A DNA stretch of 64,000 nucleotides from Biostraticola tofi (GTDB lineage Bacteria; Pseudomonadota; Gammaproteobacteria; Enterobacterales; Enterobacteriaceae), in contig NZ_SMCR01000001.1 of assembly GCF_004343195.1 (NCBI RefSeq), forward strand, positions 248,001-312,000, given 5' to 3'. The translations under genes and the position numbers were made by a program. Below are positions 8,572 through 21,227 of the stretch, in pieces (the first letter of the stretch is position 1; each line of letters begins with the position of its first letter). The notes beneath the pieces were generated by a model, which had not been told where the DNA came from, searched no databases, and was given only the letters and a program-made list of their open reading frames with translations.

Positions 8572-10092
8572 TCAGAATCCTTTTGCACTCGCCGAGACCA
8601 ATGCCGCTTCTACCGCAGCTTCACGAGCAACATTGGCCGTGAGTTTGCCGTTCGACATCACCAGAATGCGGTCTGAAACCGCCATGATTTCCTTCAGATC
8701 AGAAGTGGAGAAAAGTATGCCGATCCCCTGTTCTGAAAGTTTGACCATCATTTCAAACACATCCGCCTTGGCGCCGACATCAATGCCGCGCGTCGGCTCA
8801 TCCAGCAACAACAGCTTAGGATTGGTCAACAATGAGCGGCCTATCACCACTTTTTGCTGATTGCCACCACTGAGCGCCTGGATCTCGACCTCGGGGGAAG
8901 AGACTTTGATCGACAGCGCGCCAATGGTCGATGCCACCACCTGCTGCTCTTCACGGCGCATAATGGCCACGCCGTTTTTCAATCTGCGCCACAGGCTGGA
9001 AATAGTCAGATTGACCGCGACCGACGATATCGGGAAAATGCCGGCCTTCTTACGATCTTCCGGCACCAGACTCATGCCCATCCGAATGCGATTTGCGGTC
9101 GACATTCGGTTGGAAATCGGCATATCACCCAGCCAGATTTTGCCCAGATATTGCCGCTGGGTACCCAGCAGGCATTCAAACAGTTCAGTGCGTCCGGCCC
9201 CCATCAGTCCATAAATGCCGACGATTTCCCCGGAGCGGACCTCAAAAGACACATCATTGACCACGGTATTACCGGCATCATTGACACTGGTGATATGGTC
9301 AGCCTGCAGTACCGGCAGACCAAACATCCGGCCCGGTGACAGAAAATTTGTGACAGGGTCACCTCCGAGCATTTCGCGCACGATCCACGGCACGTCAATG
9401 TCGGCCACCGCCGCTTCCGCCTGGAACTTACCATCGCGCAAAATGGTAATGTAATCCCCAATCGCCATCAGTTCTTCCAGGCGGTGGGAAATATAGACAA
9501 TCGATACCCCCTGGCGGGTCAGCTCACGGATAACCCGAAACAGGACATCTACCTCGGTTTTACTCAGTGCCGAAGTGGGCTCATCCAGAATGAGGATATC
9601 CGCCTGTTCTGCCAGGGCTTTGGCAATTTCAACCATCTGTTGCTGGCCGACCTTGAGTTGCGATACCAGCTGTTTGGGGGAAATAGGCTGGTCCAGACGC
9701 TGCATCAACTCCCCGGCAATGCGCTCCTGTTGATGTTGTTCGATTGGCCACAGACCCTTCTGTCGCTCGCGTCCGAGAAATATATTGTCCGCGACGGACA
9801 GATTTTCGGAAAGATTCAGTTCCTGGTGCACCATGCCGATGCCTTTAGCCACCGCCTGACGGGTATTGGCAAAACTGACCGGCTCGCCATTGAGCCACAT
9901 TTCACCGGAGCTGGGTTGCTGCACGCCAGCCAGCACTTTCATCAACGTCGATTTGCCGGCGCCGTTTTCGCCAATAATGACGTTCACTTTGCCGCGATAG
10001 ACGTTGTAATCCACCTGATCGAGCGCCAGCGTACCGGGGAACAGCATGCTGATAGCCTTGGCCTTGAGAATAATCTCGGGTTGATCGGTCAT
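8572..10092 (-). CDS. RbsA-type sugar ABC transporter ATPase (two nucleotide-binding domains)
   Basis: A 506-residue double ATPase. The first half has Walker A GENGAGKSTL, signature LKVGQQQMVEI and Walker B ILILDEPT. The second half has a degenerate Walker A (GLMGAGRTEL), signature LSGGNQQKV and Walker B LLLLDEPTRGID, as is usual for the RbsA/XylG/AraG class. Its start overlaps the DUF2291 lipoprotein gene by 4 bp (ATGA). It powers pentose-type sugar import together with the permease just downstream. Confidence 0.92.
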   Translation of the reverse strand: MTDQPEIILKAKAISMLFPGTLALDQVDYNVYRGKVNVIIGENGAGKSTLMKVLAGVQQPSSGEMWLNGEPVSFANTRQAVAKGIGMVHQELNLSENLSVADNIFLGRERQKGLWPIEQHQQERIAGELMQRLDQPISPKQLVSQLKVGQQQMVEIAKALAEQADILILDEPTSALSKTEVDVLFRVIRELTRQGVSIVYISHRLEELMAIGDYITILRDGKFQAEAAVADIDVPWIVREMLGGDPVTNFLSPGRMFGLPVLQADHITSVNDAGNTVVNDVSFEVRSGEIVGIYGLMGAGRTELFECLLGTQRQYLGKIWLGDMPISNRMSTANRIRMGMSLVPEDRKKAGIFPISSVAVNLTISSLWRRLKNGVAIMRREEQQVVASTIGALSIKVSSPEVEIQALSGGNQQKVVIGRSLLTNPKLLLLDEPTRGIDVGAKADVFEMMVKLSEQGIGILFSTSDLKEIMAVSDRILVMSNGKLTANVAREAAVEAALVSASAKGF

Positions 10093-10706
10093 GGCCTTGC
10101 CTCCTCACTGATCTTAAGCGGCACTGCCTCACCGAGGGTTTGCGCCCGCAAGGTGAACGCCGCCAGTACCGCCACTTCCTTGCCCTGCCAACTGGCGTCT
10201 ATCGGCGGCATTTGCTCCAGCGCCTTTTTATTCAAGGCCCTGGCCGCCTGGGCAAACTGCACCTGATTCTTGAAATCCTCAAAACGAATAAAACCGGCGG
10301 CATCGCGCAAGGCATTGCCTTTTACTATCGGTCCAAGCTGGATGACCACCTCTTCACCGTTAACCGTAAGGCGCATTTTTCGCTCCCGGCCATCGTTGTC
10401 CACACTGGCAACAGTGCCATTAAAGCGGCCGAATACGCTGATGCTGTCAGCGCCGGTAAGCCCATCGCGTTTTGCCAACAGCGCCGGCCAGGCCAGCGCC
10501 TGTTGCTCGGCGGCAGGCAGCAGCCTGGCCGACCAAAGACTTTCCGCCACCTGCTGCGGCGTCTGTTGAACAAAGCTGGGTGCGGCATTAGGGTCGGCGG
10601 GAATCACCGGTTTGCCGCTGCTGTCCAGATCAACTACCGTACAGGCGGATAAAAGGGTAATGACAGCGGCGGCCAGCGCCCATTTGCCCGATACTCTGAA
10701 TTGCAT
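10089..10706 (-). CDS. DUF2291 lipoprotein of the sugar importer operon
   Basis: A 205-residue protein with a lipoprotein signal peptide: a basic/hydrophobic start followed by the lipobox LLSAC (cysteine at about residue 22). The mature part resembles DUF2291 proteins, which occur in RbsABC-like importer operons, including polyol and apiose-type systems. The function is not established; a periplasmic helper of uptake is plausible. It lies between the binding-protein and ATPase genes and overlaps the ATPase start by 4 bp. Confidence 0.78.
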   Translation of the reverse strand: MQFRVSGKWALAAAVITLLSACTVVDLDSSGKPVIPADPNAAPSFVQQTPQQVAESLWSARLLPAAEQQALAWPALLAKRDGLTGADSISVFGRFNGTVASVDNDGRERKMRLTVNGEEVVIQLGPIVKGNALRDAAGFIRFEDFKNQVQFAQAARALNKKALEQMPPIDASWQGKEVAVLAAFTLRAQTLGEAVPLKISEEARP

Positions 10707-10757
10707 AACATCTCCTGTTTAAGGGACGCCCGGCGCCCCTTATCACGTGGTTGACGA

Positions 10758-12035
<1,278 letters not shown>

Positions 12036-12791
12036 TTAGCTGCGCTGGGAAATATCCCGGGCCTCATCGGCTTTTGGGGTCAGCGGCCCTACCCAACGCT
12101 GGACCAGCCAGCAGGCCAGGACGATAATCAGCCAGCTCAGACCCACGCCCACCACCAGGTCACGCGGCCAGTGCATGCCCAGCACCATGCGGCTGCTCAT
12201 GACGGCAGTCGCCCACAACATGATGATACTCACCGAGATAAACCGGCGGCGCGGCCACAGCAGGCCAACCGCCAGCAGTGCCCAACTGGCGGCGAAGATG
12301 GTATGGCCGGAAGGGAAAGCAAAACCGGTCTCGTATTGCCAATGCTTGCGCAGCCAGGCAGGCACATGCTGATTATTTTCCAGCTGTTGTGCCACCAGGG
12401 CGCTGCGGGCTTTTCTCGGCAGGGCGTAAAACGCGCTGTCGTCAATATGGTATGACTTCTCCAGCCAGAGCACATAAGGACGGGATTCCTGGACCTGGTT
12501 TTTAATCAGCGTTTTTACGCCCTGGCCGAAAAGTAAAGCGCCTGCCAATATCAGCGCCAGTAGCAACGTGGCGCGCAGCCTGAAGCGCAGGCACCAGAGA
12601 AACCAGCCGAACAGGGCAACGCTCGTCAGGGCGCCCCAGGGTGAAGTCACTGTCTGCGTGGTCCAATACAGTGCCCTTAGCCATTGGGTTTCATTGCCAG
12701 GCTGCCATTGCCAGCCGCTGGCCCAGACCAGTAAAGGGATTAAGACGAGTAATAGCGCGCCCAGGGCGGTGCGTTTTGCAATATCTGGCAT
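12036..12791 (-). CDS. pgpB: PgpB, phosphatidylglycerophosphatase / undecaprenyl-diphosphate phosphatase
   Basis: A 251-residue inner-membrane PAP2-family phosphatase with about six membrane segments. All three catalytic motifs are present: KTLIKNQVQESRPY (KX6RP), PSGHTIF and SRMVLGMHWPRDLVVG. E. coli PgpB (254 aa) dephosphorylates phosphatidylglycerophosphate and undecaprenyl diphosphate. It is transcribed divergently from ribA, as in E. coli. The normal downstream partner lapA is now 10 kb away. Confidence 0.94.
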   Translation of the reverse strand: MPDIAKRTALGALLLVLIPLLVWASGWQWQPGNETQWLRALYWTTQTVTSPWGALTSVALFGWFLWCLRFRLRATLLLALILAGALLFGQGVKTLIKNQVQESRPYVLWLEKSYHIDDSAFYALPRKARSALVAQQLENNQHVPAWLRKHWQYETGFAFPSGHTIFAASWALLAVGLLWPRRRFISVSIIMLWATAVMSSRMVLGMHWPRDLVVGVGLSWLIIVLACWLVQRWVGPLTPKADEARDISQRS

Positions 12792-12982
12792 TATCTGACC
12801 TTTATCACTTAATTTCCTTATTCCGCAATGAGTTAACCTGCGAAAACACTGTTGGAGAATAGCACAATCACCGCTTTATTGAGTATTTGTGACAAATTAA
12901 GCATCATTTTGCTGCCGAATGTCACTTTCGCCCGGCAGTTATCGACTGTTTTATGGCAAAATAGGGGGATATTGAGGCATCT

Positions 12983-13024
12983 CTAGCCGGATAAGGCAGG
13001 GGTAATTTTACCCCATCCGGTTAG
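12983..13024 (+). other. Long hairpin in the ribA leader
   Basis: Outer stem CTAGCCGGAT with ATCCGGTTAG (ten pairs in RNA, one of them G-U), a one-sided bulge AAGGCA, then inner stem GGGGTAA with TTACCCC around a TT centre. It ends 37 bases before the ribA ATG and has no T-run, so it does not look like a terminator. It could be a leader structure acting on translation or mRNA stability, or a regulator palindrome on the DNA. Function unknown. Confidence 0.5.
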
Positions 13025-13061
13025 CGACTTTGCGTCCTGGTGAGAATTTTTGGAGAGTAAC

Positions 13062-13658
13062 ATGCAGCTTAAACGGGTGGCGGAAGCCAAATTGCCAACG
13101 CCCTGGGGAGACTTCCTGATGGTGGGATTCGAAGAAATCGCCACCGGCCAGGATCATCTGGGATTAATCTATGGTGATATCAGCGGCCCCGAGCCAGTAC
13201 TGGCCCGCATTCATTCGGAGTGCCTGACCGGCGATGCGCTGTTCAGCCTGCGCTGTGATTGTGGTTTCCAACTTGAGGCCTCGCTTACCCATATTGCTGA
13301 AGAAGGCCGCGGCATTCTGCTTTACCATCGGCAAGAGGGTCGCGGCATTGGTCTGTTAAACAAGATCCGCGCCTATGCGCTGCAGGATAAAGGGGCTGAT
13401 ACCGTTGAGGCCAATCATGAGCTGGGTTTTGCCGCCGACGAACGTGATTTCACCCTGTGTGCAGATATGTTCAAACTGCTGGGTATAGACGCGATAAGAC
13501 TGCTGACCAATAACCCGCAGAAGGTGGAAATATTAGCCGAGGCGGGGATTAACATTATTGAACGCGTACCGATCATCGTCGGCCGCAATCCGGAAAACGC
13601 GCGATACCTGGATACCAAAGCCAGCAAGATGGGACATTTGCTGGACGATACCCACTGA
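13062..13658 (+). CDS. ribA: RibA, GTP cyclohydrolase II
   Basis: A 198-residue protein nearly identical to E. coli RibA (196 aa). It opens the imidazole ring of GTP, the first step of riboflavin synthesis. The zinc ligands C54, C65 and C67 are present ([14 protein letters not shown]), followed by the family motif [14 protein letters not shown]. The start at [10 protein letters not shown] is chosen over an ATG four codons earlier because the family begins here and GGAGAG lies 6-7 bases upstream. It is monocistronic and converges on acnA. Confidence 0.97.
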   Translation: MQLKRVAEAKLPTPWGDFLMVGFEEIATGQDHLGLIYGDISGPEPVLARIHSECLTGDALFSLRCDCGFQLEASLTHIAEEGRGILLYHRQEGRGIGLLNKIRAYALQDKGADTVEANHELGFAADERDFTLCADMFKLLGIDAIRLLTNNPQKVEILAEAGINIIERVPIIVGRNPENARYLDTKASKMGHLLDDTH

Positions 13659-13710
13659 CCCACTGCCGGCCTGCAGCGCGACCGCCGCAGACCGGACTGT
13701 TCGACTGCTG

Positions 13711-16401
13711 TCAGGCACCTAATGACTCATTCAGCATATTACGGATAACGTAATGCAGAATACCGTCATGGCGATAATAGGTCAGCTCGTTGCCGGTATC
13801 GATACGGCAGCGGGTGGAGATCACATGCTCTAGGCCATTTTCACGGGTAATCTTGACCTCAACCTGGCAGCCAGGCGACAAGCCTTCCAGTGACGCGATA
13901 TCCAGCAATTCATCGCCGGTCAGTCCCAGGCTTTTGCGGCTGACGCCTGCCGGAAATTCCAGCGGCAATATCCCCATCCCGATCAGGTTGGAGCGGTGAA
14001 TACGCTCGAAGGTTTCGGCAATCACCACCCGAATACCCAGCAGCCTAGGCCCTTTTGCCGCCCAGTCCCGGCTGGAGCCGGATCCGTATTCCTTACCGGC
14101 GATGATGGCCAGCGGCACCTGCTCGGCGGCGTAACGCATAGCGGCATCGTAAATGGCCAGCACATCGCCTGACGGAATATGTCGGGTGTAGCCCCCTTCA
14201 ATGCCCGGCACCATTTCATTGCGGATGCGGATATTGGCGAAGGTACCGCGCATCATCACTTCATGATTGCCCCGTCGGGATCCGTAGGAGTTGAAATCAC
14301 CGGTGGCGACGCCGTTCGCCTGCAGGTAACGCCCCGCCGGACTGTCGGTCTTGATATTACCGGCTGGTGAAATGTGGTCGGTGGTGACGGAATCACCAAG
14401 CATCGCCAGAATACGCGCCCGGTGGATGTTCTTGACCGGTCTGGGCTGATGCAGCATATCGTCGAAAAACGGCGTCAGCCGAATATAGGTCGAATCATCC
14501 TGCCAGTTATAAGTCGGAGTACGATTGACTTCAATCTGCTGCCAGTCCTGATTACCTTCAAATACCGCACTGTATTCTTTATGGAACATTTCACTGTTGA
14601 CCAGGCCGACGGCCTTGGCTATTTCAGTGGAACTTGGCCAGATATCGCGCAGATACACCGGATTGCCATCGCTGCCAGGACCCAGGGGATCTTCGCTGAG
14701 ATTGATTTGCATATTACCGGCCAGGGCATAGGCCACCACCAGTGGCGGCGACGCCAGCCAGTTGGTTTTAATCAGCGGATGGATACGACCTTCAAAATTA
14801 CGGTTACCGGATAGCACCGCGCCGACCGTCAGATCGCCGGCTTTGATGGCGTCTTCAATGGCCGGTTTGAGCGGGCCTGAGTTACCGATACACGTCGTGC
14901 AACCATAGCCGACCAGGTTAAAGCCCAGCTTATCCAGATAGGCTGATAGTCCGGCAGCGTCCAGATAGTCGGTGACCACCTTGGAACCCGGCGCCAGCGA
15001 TGTCTTGACCCAGGGTTGGGTTTTCAATCCCTTTAGTACCGCGTTGCGTGCCAGCAGGCCTGCGGCCATCAGCACATTGGCATTAGAGGTGTTGGTACAG
15101 GACGTAATGGCGGCTATGACTACCGCTCCCTGTTCCAACCGATGGCTCTGCCCATTAAGTTCAAACGGCTGCGGCAATGGCGGGTTGACGGGCTGATTAA
15201 CCGCCAGTTCATCACTGGCCTTGAAGGCCGCCGGCACACCGGGCAGTGCCACGCGATCCTGCGGACGCTTCGGTCCGGCCAGGCTCGCCACCACTGTGCT
15301 CATATCCAGCGTCAGCGTACTGGTGAACACCGGCTCATCACCCGGATTGCGCCACATGCCCTGCACTTTGGTATAGGCTTCGACCAGAGCAATCTGCTGT
15401 TCACTGCGTCCGGTCAACCGCAGGTAATCCAGCGTGATGGCATCTACCGGGAAAAACCCGCAGGTGGCGCCGTATTCGGGTGCCATGTTGGCGATAGTCG
15501 CGCGATCCGCCAGCGGCAAAACATCCAGCCCATCGCCATAGAATTCTACGAATTTACCGACCACGCCATGTTTTCGCAGCATCTGGGTGACGGTCAGTAC
15601 CAAGTCGGTTGCGGTGATACCCTCATTCAGTTTACCGGTCAGCTTGAAACCGACCACATCGGGAATCAGCATGGATACCGGCTGGCCAAGCATTGCGGCC
15701 TCGGCCTCAATACCACCGACTCCCCAGCCCAATACGCCCAGTCCATTGACCATGGTGGTATGCGAATCTGTGCCAACCAGGGTGTCCGGGTAGGCCAGTT
15801 CTACGCCATCCTGCTGTTCATGCCATACTGTCTGGGCAAGATATTCCAGGTTCACCTGATGGCAGATACCATTTTCCGGCGGGACGACCCTAAAACGACT
15901 GAAGGCGTTCTGCCCCCAGCGTAAAAATTTGTACCGCTCAAGGTTGCGGTCCATTTCCAGTCGATTGTTTTCTTCAAATGCCTCTGCATCGCCATAGTAA
16001 TCGACGGTTACCGAGTGGTCGATGACCAAATCAACCGGCGACAGCGGGTTTACTTTGTTAACATCACCTCCCAGCCGTTTGACCGCTTCGCGCATGGCGG
16101 CCAGATCGACAACCGCCGGCACGCCGGTAAAATCCTGCATCAACACTCTGGCCGGGCGATAAGCGATTTCTCCTGAGGCATGGCCGCTGTGCTGCCAACC
16201 GGCCAACTCATGGAGATCCGCTTCGGTGACGATGGCGCCATCGTAATTGCGCAGCAGGTTTTCCAGCAACACTTTCAGGGATTTGGGCAGCGAGTCGAGC
16301 GGCCCCAATTGACGGGCTGCCAGCGGCAGACTGTAATAGTGATAGGTCAGATCGTAGGCTTTCAGCGAATCCCTGCTCGCTTCACGAATGTTCGACGGCA
16401 T
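13711..16401 (-). CDS. acnA: AcnA, aconitate hydratase A
   Basis: An 896-residue IRP1-type aconitase (E. coli AcnA 891 aa) interconverting citrate and isocitrate. The [4Fe-4S] cysteines are visible in SCTNTSN and [10 protein letters not shown], and the C-terminal swivel domain carries [16 protein letters not shown]. In E. coli AcnA is the stress/stationary-phase enzyme under SoxRS, RpoS and CRP. The neighbours cysB (upstream) and ribA (convergent) are as in E. coli. Confidence 0.97.
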   Translation of the reverse strand: MPSNIREASRDSLKAYDLTYHYYSLPLAARQLGPLDSLPKSLKVLLENLLRNYDGAIVTEADLHELAGWQHSGHASGEIAYRPARVLMQDFTGVPAVVDLAAMREAVKRLGGDVNKVNPLSPVDLVIDHSVTVDYYGDAEAFEENNRLEMDRNLERYKFLRWGQNAFSRFRVVPPENGICHQVNLEYLAQTVWHEQQDGVELAYPDTLVGTDSHTTMVNGLGVLGWGVGGIEAEAAMLGQPVSMLIPDVVGFKLTGKLNEGITATDLVLTVTQMLRKHGVVGKFVEFYGDGLDVLPLADRATIANMAPEYGATCGFFPVDAITLDYLRLTGRSEQQIALVEAYTKVQGMWRNPGDEPVFTSTLTLDMSTVVASLAGPKRPQDRVALPGVPAAFKASDELAVNQPVNPPLPQPFELNGQSHRLEQGAVVIAAITSCTNTSNANVLMAAGLLARNAVLKGLKTQPWVKTSLAPGSKVVTDYLDAAGLSAYLDKLGFNLVGYGCTTCIGNSGPLKPAIEDAIKAGDLTVGAVLSGNRNFEGRIHPLIKTNWLASPPLVVAYALAGNMQINLSEDPLGPGSDGNPVYLRDIWPSSTEIAKAVGLVNSEMFHKEYSAVFEGNQDWQQIEVNRTPTYNWQDDSTYIRLTPFFDDMLHQPRPVKNIHRARILAMLGDSVTTDHISPAGNIKTDSPAGRYLQANGVATGDFNSYGSRRGNHEVMMRGTFANIRIRNEMVPGIEGGYTRHIPSGDVLAIYDAAMRYAAEQVPLAIIAGKEYGSGSSRDWAAKGPRLLGIRVVIAETFERIHRSNLIGMGILPLEFPAGVSRKSLGLTGDELLDIASLEGLSPGCQVEVKITRENGLEHVISTRCRIDTGNELTYYRHDGILHYVIRNMLNESLGA

Positions 16402-16846
16402 AATTCCTCCAGACTTTTATTTCATCATTGTCATAACCCGACATTAGTTATGGGCTTAATGTTATCCAATAAAGATAGTACAAACCTTGGCCAGCGTTTG
16501 ATAACAGACTCAATTCAGTCAATTTCTTTGATTGCCGGTGCCGATTGACGGTGGGTAAAGCGTGACATGACCAAGCGAAGGCTTGCTGAATAAAGCACAA
16601 TAAAGGATGAAACGTGCAAAGAGCGGCAGGGTATGATTGCCTGAGGGTTTGCGGGTTTGCGGGTTTGCGGGTTTGAGTATCGAATTGCTTGGGTGGTTTG
16701 AGCTGAATAGGGTTAATCAGCAGGGACAGTATCAAAAGTAACAGTATAAGGCTGAGGATAACCGGCCGCTGACTTGGCATAGCAGGCGGTTGGTCAATGC
16801 TTGCCCGGTGCCATTATGGCAGCCCGGGCAGCAAAATGTGACAAGG
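16402..16846. other. Intergenic region between cysB and acnA
   Basis: In E. coli this interval carries the small genes ymiA and yciX; I could not recognise either one here. It contains an 8-bp tandem repeat (16645-16675) and, close to the cysB stop, a hairpin TGCCCGG/CCGGGCA (16802-16830) that may terminate cysB transcription. A hydrophobic open frame on the minus strand (16448-16780) runs through the repeat, has no ribosome binding site and is not called. Confidence 0.4.
16645..16675. repeat. Short tandem repeat, unit GGGTTTGC
   Basis: Three complete copies of GGGTTTGC plus GGGTTTG, back to back. The copies are identical, which suggests recent or continuing slippage. Confidence 0.85.
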
Positions 16847-17878
<1,032 letters not shown>

Positions 17879-17906
17879 TTAACTTATATAACTTTTTTGT
17901 CAGCTA

Positions 17907-17932
17907 CAAAAAAGCCAGCCGCATGGCTGACT
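17907..17932 (-). terminator. Terminator downstream of topA
   Basis: On the minus strand GTCAGCC pairs with GGCTGGC (one G-U pair) around ATGC and is followed by a run of six T. It lies about 25 bp past the topA stop codon and upstream of cysB. Confidence 0.75.
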
Positions 17933-17957
17933 TTTCGCTTAACTGTGCGGCTGGCGA

Positions 17958-20546
17958 TTATTTTTTTGTCACCTGCCATTTGCCATCGATAAAGAAGGCC
18001 GTCCAGCCGGTGGCTTTGCCGTCTTTCTCAGAAGAGACATACTGCTGCTTGGTTTTGCGGCTGAATCGGACCAGAGCCTTGTTACCGGCATCATCAGCGG
18101 CAGGAGCATCGGCAAGATAACGCAGTTTTTCAGGCAGCCGGTCTTTAAAGCGGGCCAGTTCTTCCACCAGCGGAGCGCGGGTTTCCCGCGATTTCGGAAA
18201 GGTATTTGCCGCCAGGAATACCCCTGCAGCCCCATCACGCAGCACAAAGTAAGCATCGGATTTTTCACAAGGCAATTCAGGCAAAGGCACCGGATCTTCC
18301 TTTGGCGGCGCCACATCGCCGTTGCGCAGGATCTTACGGGTGTTTTTACACTCTTCGTTGGTACAGGCCATGTATTTACCGAAGCGTCCCAGTTTGAGGT
18401 GCATATCGGAACCGCACTTCTCACATTCCACCACCGGACCGTCATAGCCTTTGATGCGGAATTCGCCTTGTTCAATATCATAACCGTCGCACTGAGGATT
18501 GTTACCGCACACATGCAGTTTGCGGGTAGCATCAATCACATAGCTGTCCATCGCGGTGCCGCATTTGGCACAACGATGCCGGGCCCGCAGGGCATTGGTT
18601 TCGGCGTCCTCGCCTTCCAGTACGTTTAGCGTTTCGGATTCAGGGATAAGATTGATAGTGGTCTTGCAGCGCTCTTTAGGCGGCAAAGCGTAGCCTGAAC
18701 ATCCGAGAAAAACGCCGGTACTGGCGGTACGGATGCCCATTTTTCGGCCGCAGGTCGGACAATCGATGCTGGTCATGATCATCTGATTAGGGCGCATACC
18801 GCCCTCTTCGGGATCTTTTTCAGCTTTATCGAGCTGCTGGCTGAATTTTTCAAAGAAGGCGTCAAGCACTTCCCGCCATTCAGCCTGGTTAGTTGCTACC
18901 TGATCCAGCGTACTTTCCATACGGGCGGTGAAGTCGTAGTTCATTAGCTCGCGGAAGTTTTCTTCCAGACGCGCCGTGACGATTTCACCCATTTTTTCCG
19001 CATAGAAGCGCCGGTTTTCAACGTGTACATAGCCGCGATCCTGGATGGTCGAAATGATCGACACATAGGTGGAAGGGCGGCCGATGCCTCTTTTTTCCAG
19101 CTCTTTAACCAATGACGCTTCTGAATAACGCGCCGGCGGCTTGGTGAAGTGCTGGCTGGGCAATAGCTCTGCAAGCGTTAAGGTCTGGCCGACGGCAACC
19201 GGCGGCAGGATACGATCTTCATCACCCTTGCGCAGGGCCGGCATCACTTTGGTCCAGCCATCAAAGCGCAAGATGCGGCCTTTGGCGCGCAGTTGATAAT
19301 CCGCCGCCCTGACCGTCAGGGTGGTGGAATCATATTGCGCCGGCGTCATCTGACAGGCGACGAACTGACGCCAGATAAGCTGATACAGCTTCTGGGCATC
19401 AGCTTCCATATCGCTTAGCTGCTCGGCAAGCCGGCTGATATCAGAAGGCCTGATAGCTTCATGGGCTTCCTGAGAATTATCTTTGCTGGCGTATTCATTG
19501 GGCTGCTTGGGCAGGTACTTTTCACCAAACTCTTCACTGATATAGCCGCGGGCCATATTCAGCGCATCCTGACTAAGGTTGGTAGAGTCGGTACGCATAT
19601 AGGTGATATGGCCGGACTCATATAGCCGTTGTGCCAGCATCATGGTTTTCTTGACGCCATAGCCAAGCCGAGTGCTTGCAGCCTGCTGCAGTGTAGAGGT
19701 GGTAAAAGGTGCACCGGGTTTGCTGCTGGTCGGCCGATCCTCACGATCAGCTATCACATAGCTGGCGGTTTCAAGGGCAGCGACCGCCTGGTGAGCCTGC
19801 GCTTTATTGACTGGCTTAAAAGGCTTGTCATGCTCATGGGTGACCTGCATCAGCAGCGGTGTTTTGGCCGCTACATCCAAGTTGGCATGCAGTTCCCAGT
19901 ACTCTTCGGGCACGAAGGCTTTAATTTCATGCTCACGCTCGACCACCAAACGCACCGCGACCGATTGCACCCGTCCGGCGGAAAGGCCGCGCGCAATTTT
20001 TTTCCACAGCAGGGGGGAAACCATGTAACCGACCACCCGGTCCATAAAACGCCGGGCCTGCTGGGCATTAACCCGATCGATATTCAATTCACCCGGCTTT
20101 TCAAACGCCTGAGTTATCGCATTGCGGGTGATTTCATTAAACACCACCCGGCTGAATCTGCTGTCATCGCCGCCTATCACTTCCCGCAGGTGCCACGCTA
20201 TGGCTTCCCCTTCGCGGTCAAGGTCGGTGGCGAGATAAATATGGTCTGCATTTTCCGCCAGGGCTTTAAGCTCGGAAACGACTTTTTCCTTACCAGGCAG
20301 TATTTCATAGTGGGCTTTCCAGCCATGATAGGGATCAATCCCCATCCGGTTCACCAGCGCGGTTTGCGCATCAGCTTTGACTTTTTTCTTTTTGGCCGGA
20401 TCCGTGCTCTTTTTACTGGCTGAACCACTGGTAGGCAAATCGCGGATGTGACCTACGCTTGATTTGACCACGTAGTCATTACCCAAATATTTATTAATCG
20501 TTTTGGCCTTAGCCGGTGATTCAACGATAACGAGAGCTTTACCCAT
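17958..20546 (-). CDS. topA: TopA, DNA topoisomerase I
   Basis: An 862-residue type IA topoisomerase (E. coli 865 aa) that relaxes negative supercoils. The TOPRIM domain is at the N-terminus ([20 protein letters not shown] and [17 protein letters not shown]), the active-site tyrosine is in YMRTDST (near residue 320), and three C-terminal zinc-ribbon units carry paired cysteines (for example [25 protein letters not shown]). It is full length. Confidence 0.98.
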   Translation of the reverse strand: MGKALVIVESPAKAKTINKYLGNDYVVKSSVGHIRDLPTSGSASKKSTDPAKKKKVKADAQTALVNRMGIDPYHGWKAHYEILPGKEKVVSELKALAENADHIYLATDLDREGEAIAWHLREVIGGDDSRFSRVVFNEITRNAITQAFEKPGELNIDRVNAQQARRFMDRVVGYMVSPLLWKKIARGLSAGRVQSVAVRLVVEREHEIKAFVPEEYWELHANLDVAAKTPLLMQVTHEHDKPFKPVNKAQAHQAVAALETASYVIADREDRPTSSKPGAPFTTSTLQQAASTRLGYGVKKTMMLAQRLYESGHITYMRTDSTNLSQDALNMARGYISEEFGEKYLPKQPNEYASKDNSQEAHEAIRPSDISRLAEQLSDMEADAQKLYQLIWRQFVACQMTPAQYDSTTLTVRAADYQLRAKGRILRFDGWTKVMPALRKGDEDRILPPVAVGQTLTLAELLPSQHFTKPPARYSEASLVKELEKRGIGRPSTYVSIISTIQDRGYVHVENRRFYAEKMGEIVTARLEENFRELMNYDFTARMESTLDQVATNQAEWREVLDAFFEKFSQQLDKAEKDPEEGGMRPNQMIMTSIDCPTCGRKMGIRTASTGVFLGCSGYALPPKERCKTTINLIPESETLNVLEGEDAETNALRARHRCAKCGTAMDSYVIDATRKLHVCGNNPQCDGYDIEQGEFRIKGYDGPVVECEKCGSDMHLKLGRFGKYMACTNEECKNTRKILRNGDVAPPKEDPVPLPELPCEKSDAYFVLRDGAAGVFLAANTFPKSRETRAPLVEELARFKDRLPEKLRYLADAPAADDAGNKALVRFSRKTKQQYVSSEKDGKATGWTAFFIDGKWQVTKK

Positions 20547-20962
20547 TTTTACCTTTACCTGAGTGTTATCTTCTGAAAAGAAGTTTTAGTGCGCCAGACC
20601 CTGGCTGGGCATACCTCTATTTTTATATTGCGGCACAGCCACCAAAAATCAAACATTTTTTAACCGGCTTGCTTTCCCGTACTATCAAAGGGATACCAGG
20701 GTGTCAGTGGCGCTCGACGAAAATGACTGCCATAAGACCGCCAAACCGATTGGCTGAACGGTCATCTTAATCGTCGGGGTATAACAAAGGCCCACACTGT
20801 ACATGATAAAAAACTTGGTGCAACTGATTAGCCGCTTTAAAAGAACACCTGACGGAAAGAGATAACGGATTAAGAATGCCAGACGAATAAACCATAGCCG
20901 GTTTGCGGTTAAACACAACCGGGGAGTACAATAAGGCAGTTATTTTGCGAGGAGTAGATAAT
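20547..20962. other. Divergent promoter region of topA and yciN
   Basis: AT-rich, 416 bp, no convincing gene. In E. coli this region carries several supercoiling-dependent topA promoters; I cannot place them here. A minus-strand open frame of 77 codons (20685-20918) has no family resemblance and is not called. Confidence 0.4.
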
Positions 20963-21214
20963 ATGTACGGCAATACCACCCCAATCGATCGTGAGACTTT
21001 ACTGACCCAGGCTAATAAGATTATCCGGGAACATGAGGATTATATACACGGCATGAAGGCAACCGAGGTGGAACAAAAAGGTGAGGTGCTGGTTTTCCGC
21101 GGGGAGTTTTTTATGGATGAGGATGGGATCCCCACCCCAAAAACCACCGCGGTATTCAACATGTTTAAACACCTCGCCCATACCCTGTCGCCGAAATACC
21201 GTTTACAGGATTAA
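20963..21214 (+). CDS. yciN: YciN family protein
   Basis: An 83-residue conserved protein of unknown function, the same length as E. coli YciN. Shared blocks are [21 protein letters not shown] and [12 protein letters not shown]. The start at 20963 has GAGGAG 9 bases upstream; the open frame reaches 20 codons further but without family similarity. It sits between topA (divergent) and sohB (convergent), as in E. coli. Confidence 0.93.
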   Translation: MYGNTTPIDRETLLTQANKIIREHEDYIHGMKATEVEQKGEVLVFRGEFFMDEDGIPTPKTTAVFNMFKHLAHTLSPKYRLQD

Positions 21215-21227
21215 CGGCTGCAGGATT

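Noticed and set aside
16645-16675. Possible CRISPR array
   Set aside because: Units are 8 bp and directly adjacent, with no spacers and no cas genes in the window.
16448-16780. Minus-strand open frame of 110 codons with a hydrophobic N-terminus between cysB and acnA
   Set aside because: No ribosome binding site, runs through the GGGTTTGC tandem repeat, no family resemblance; not the known ymiA or yciX.
20685-20979. Two overlapping minus-strand open frames upstream of topA
   Set aside because: Low-complexity translation, no start signals, overlapping the yciN promoter region.
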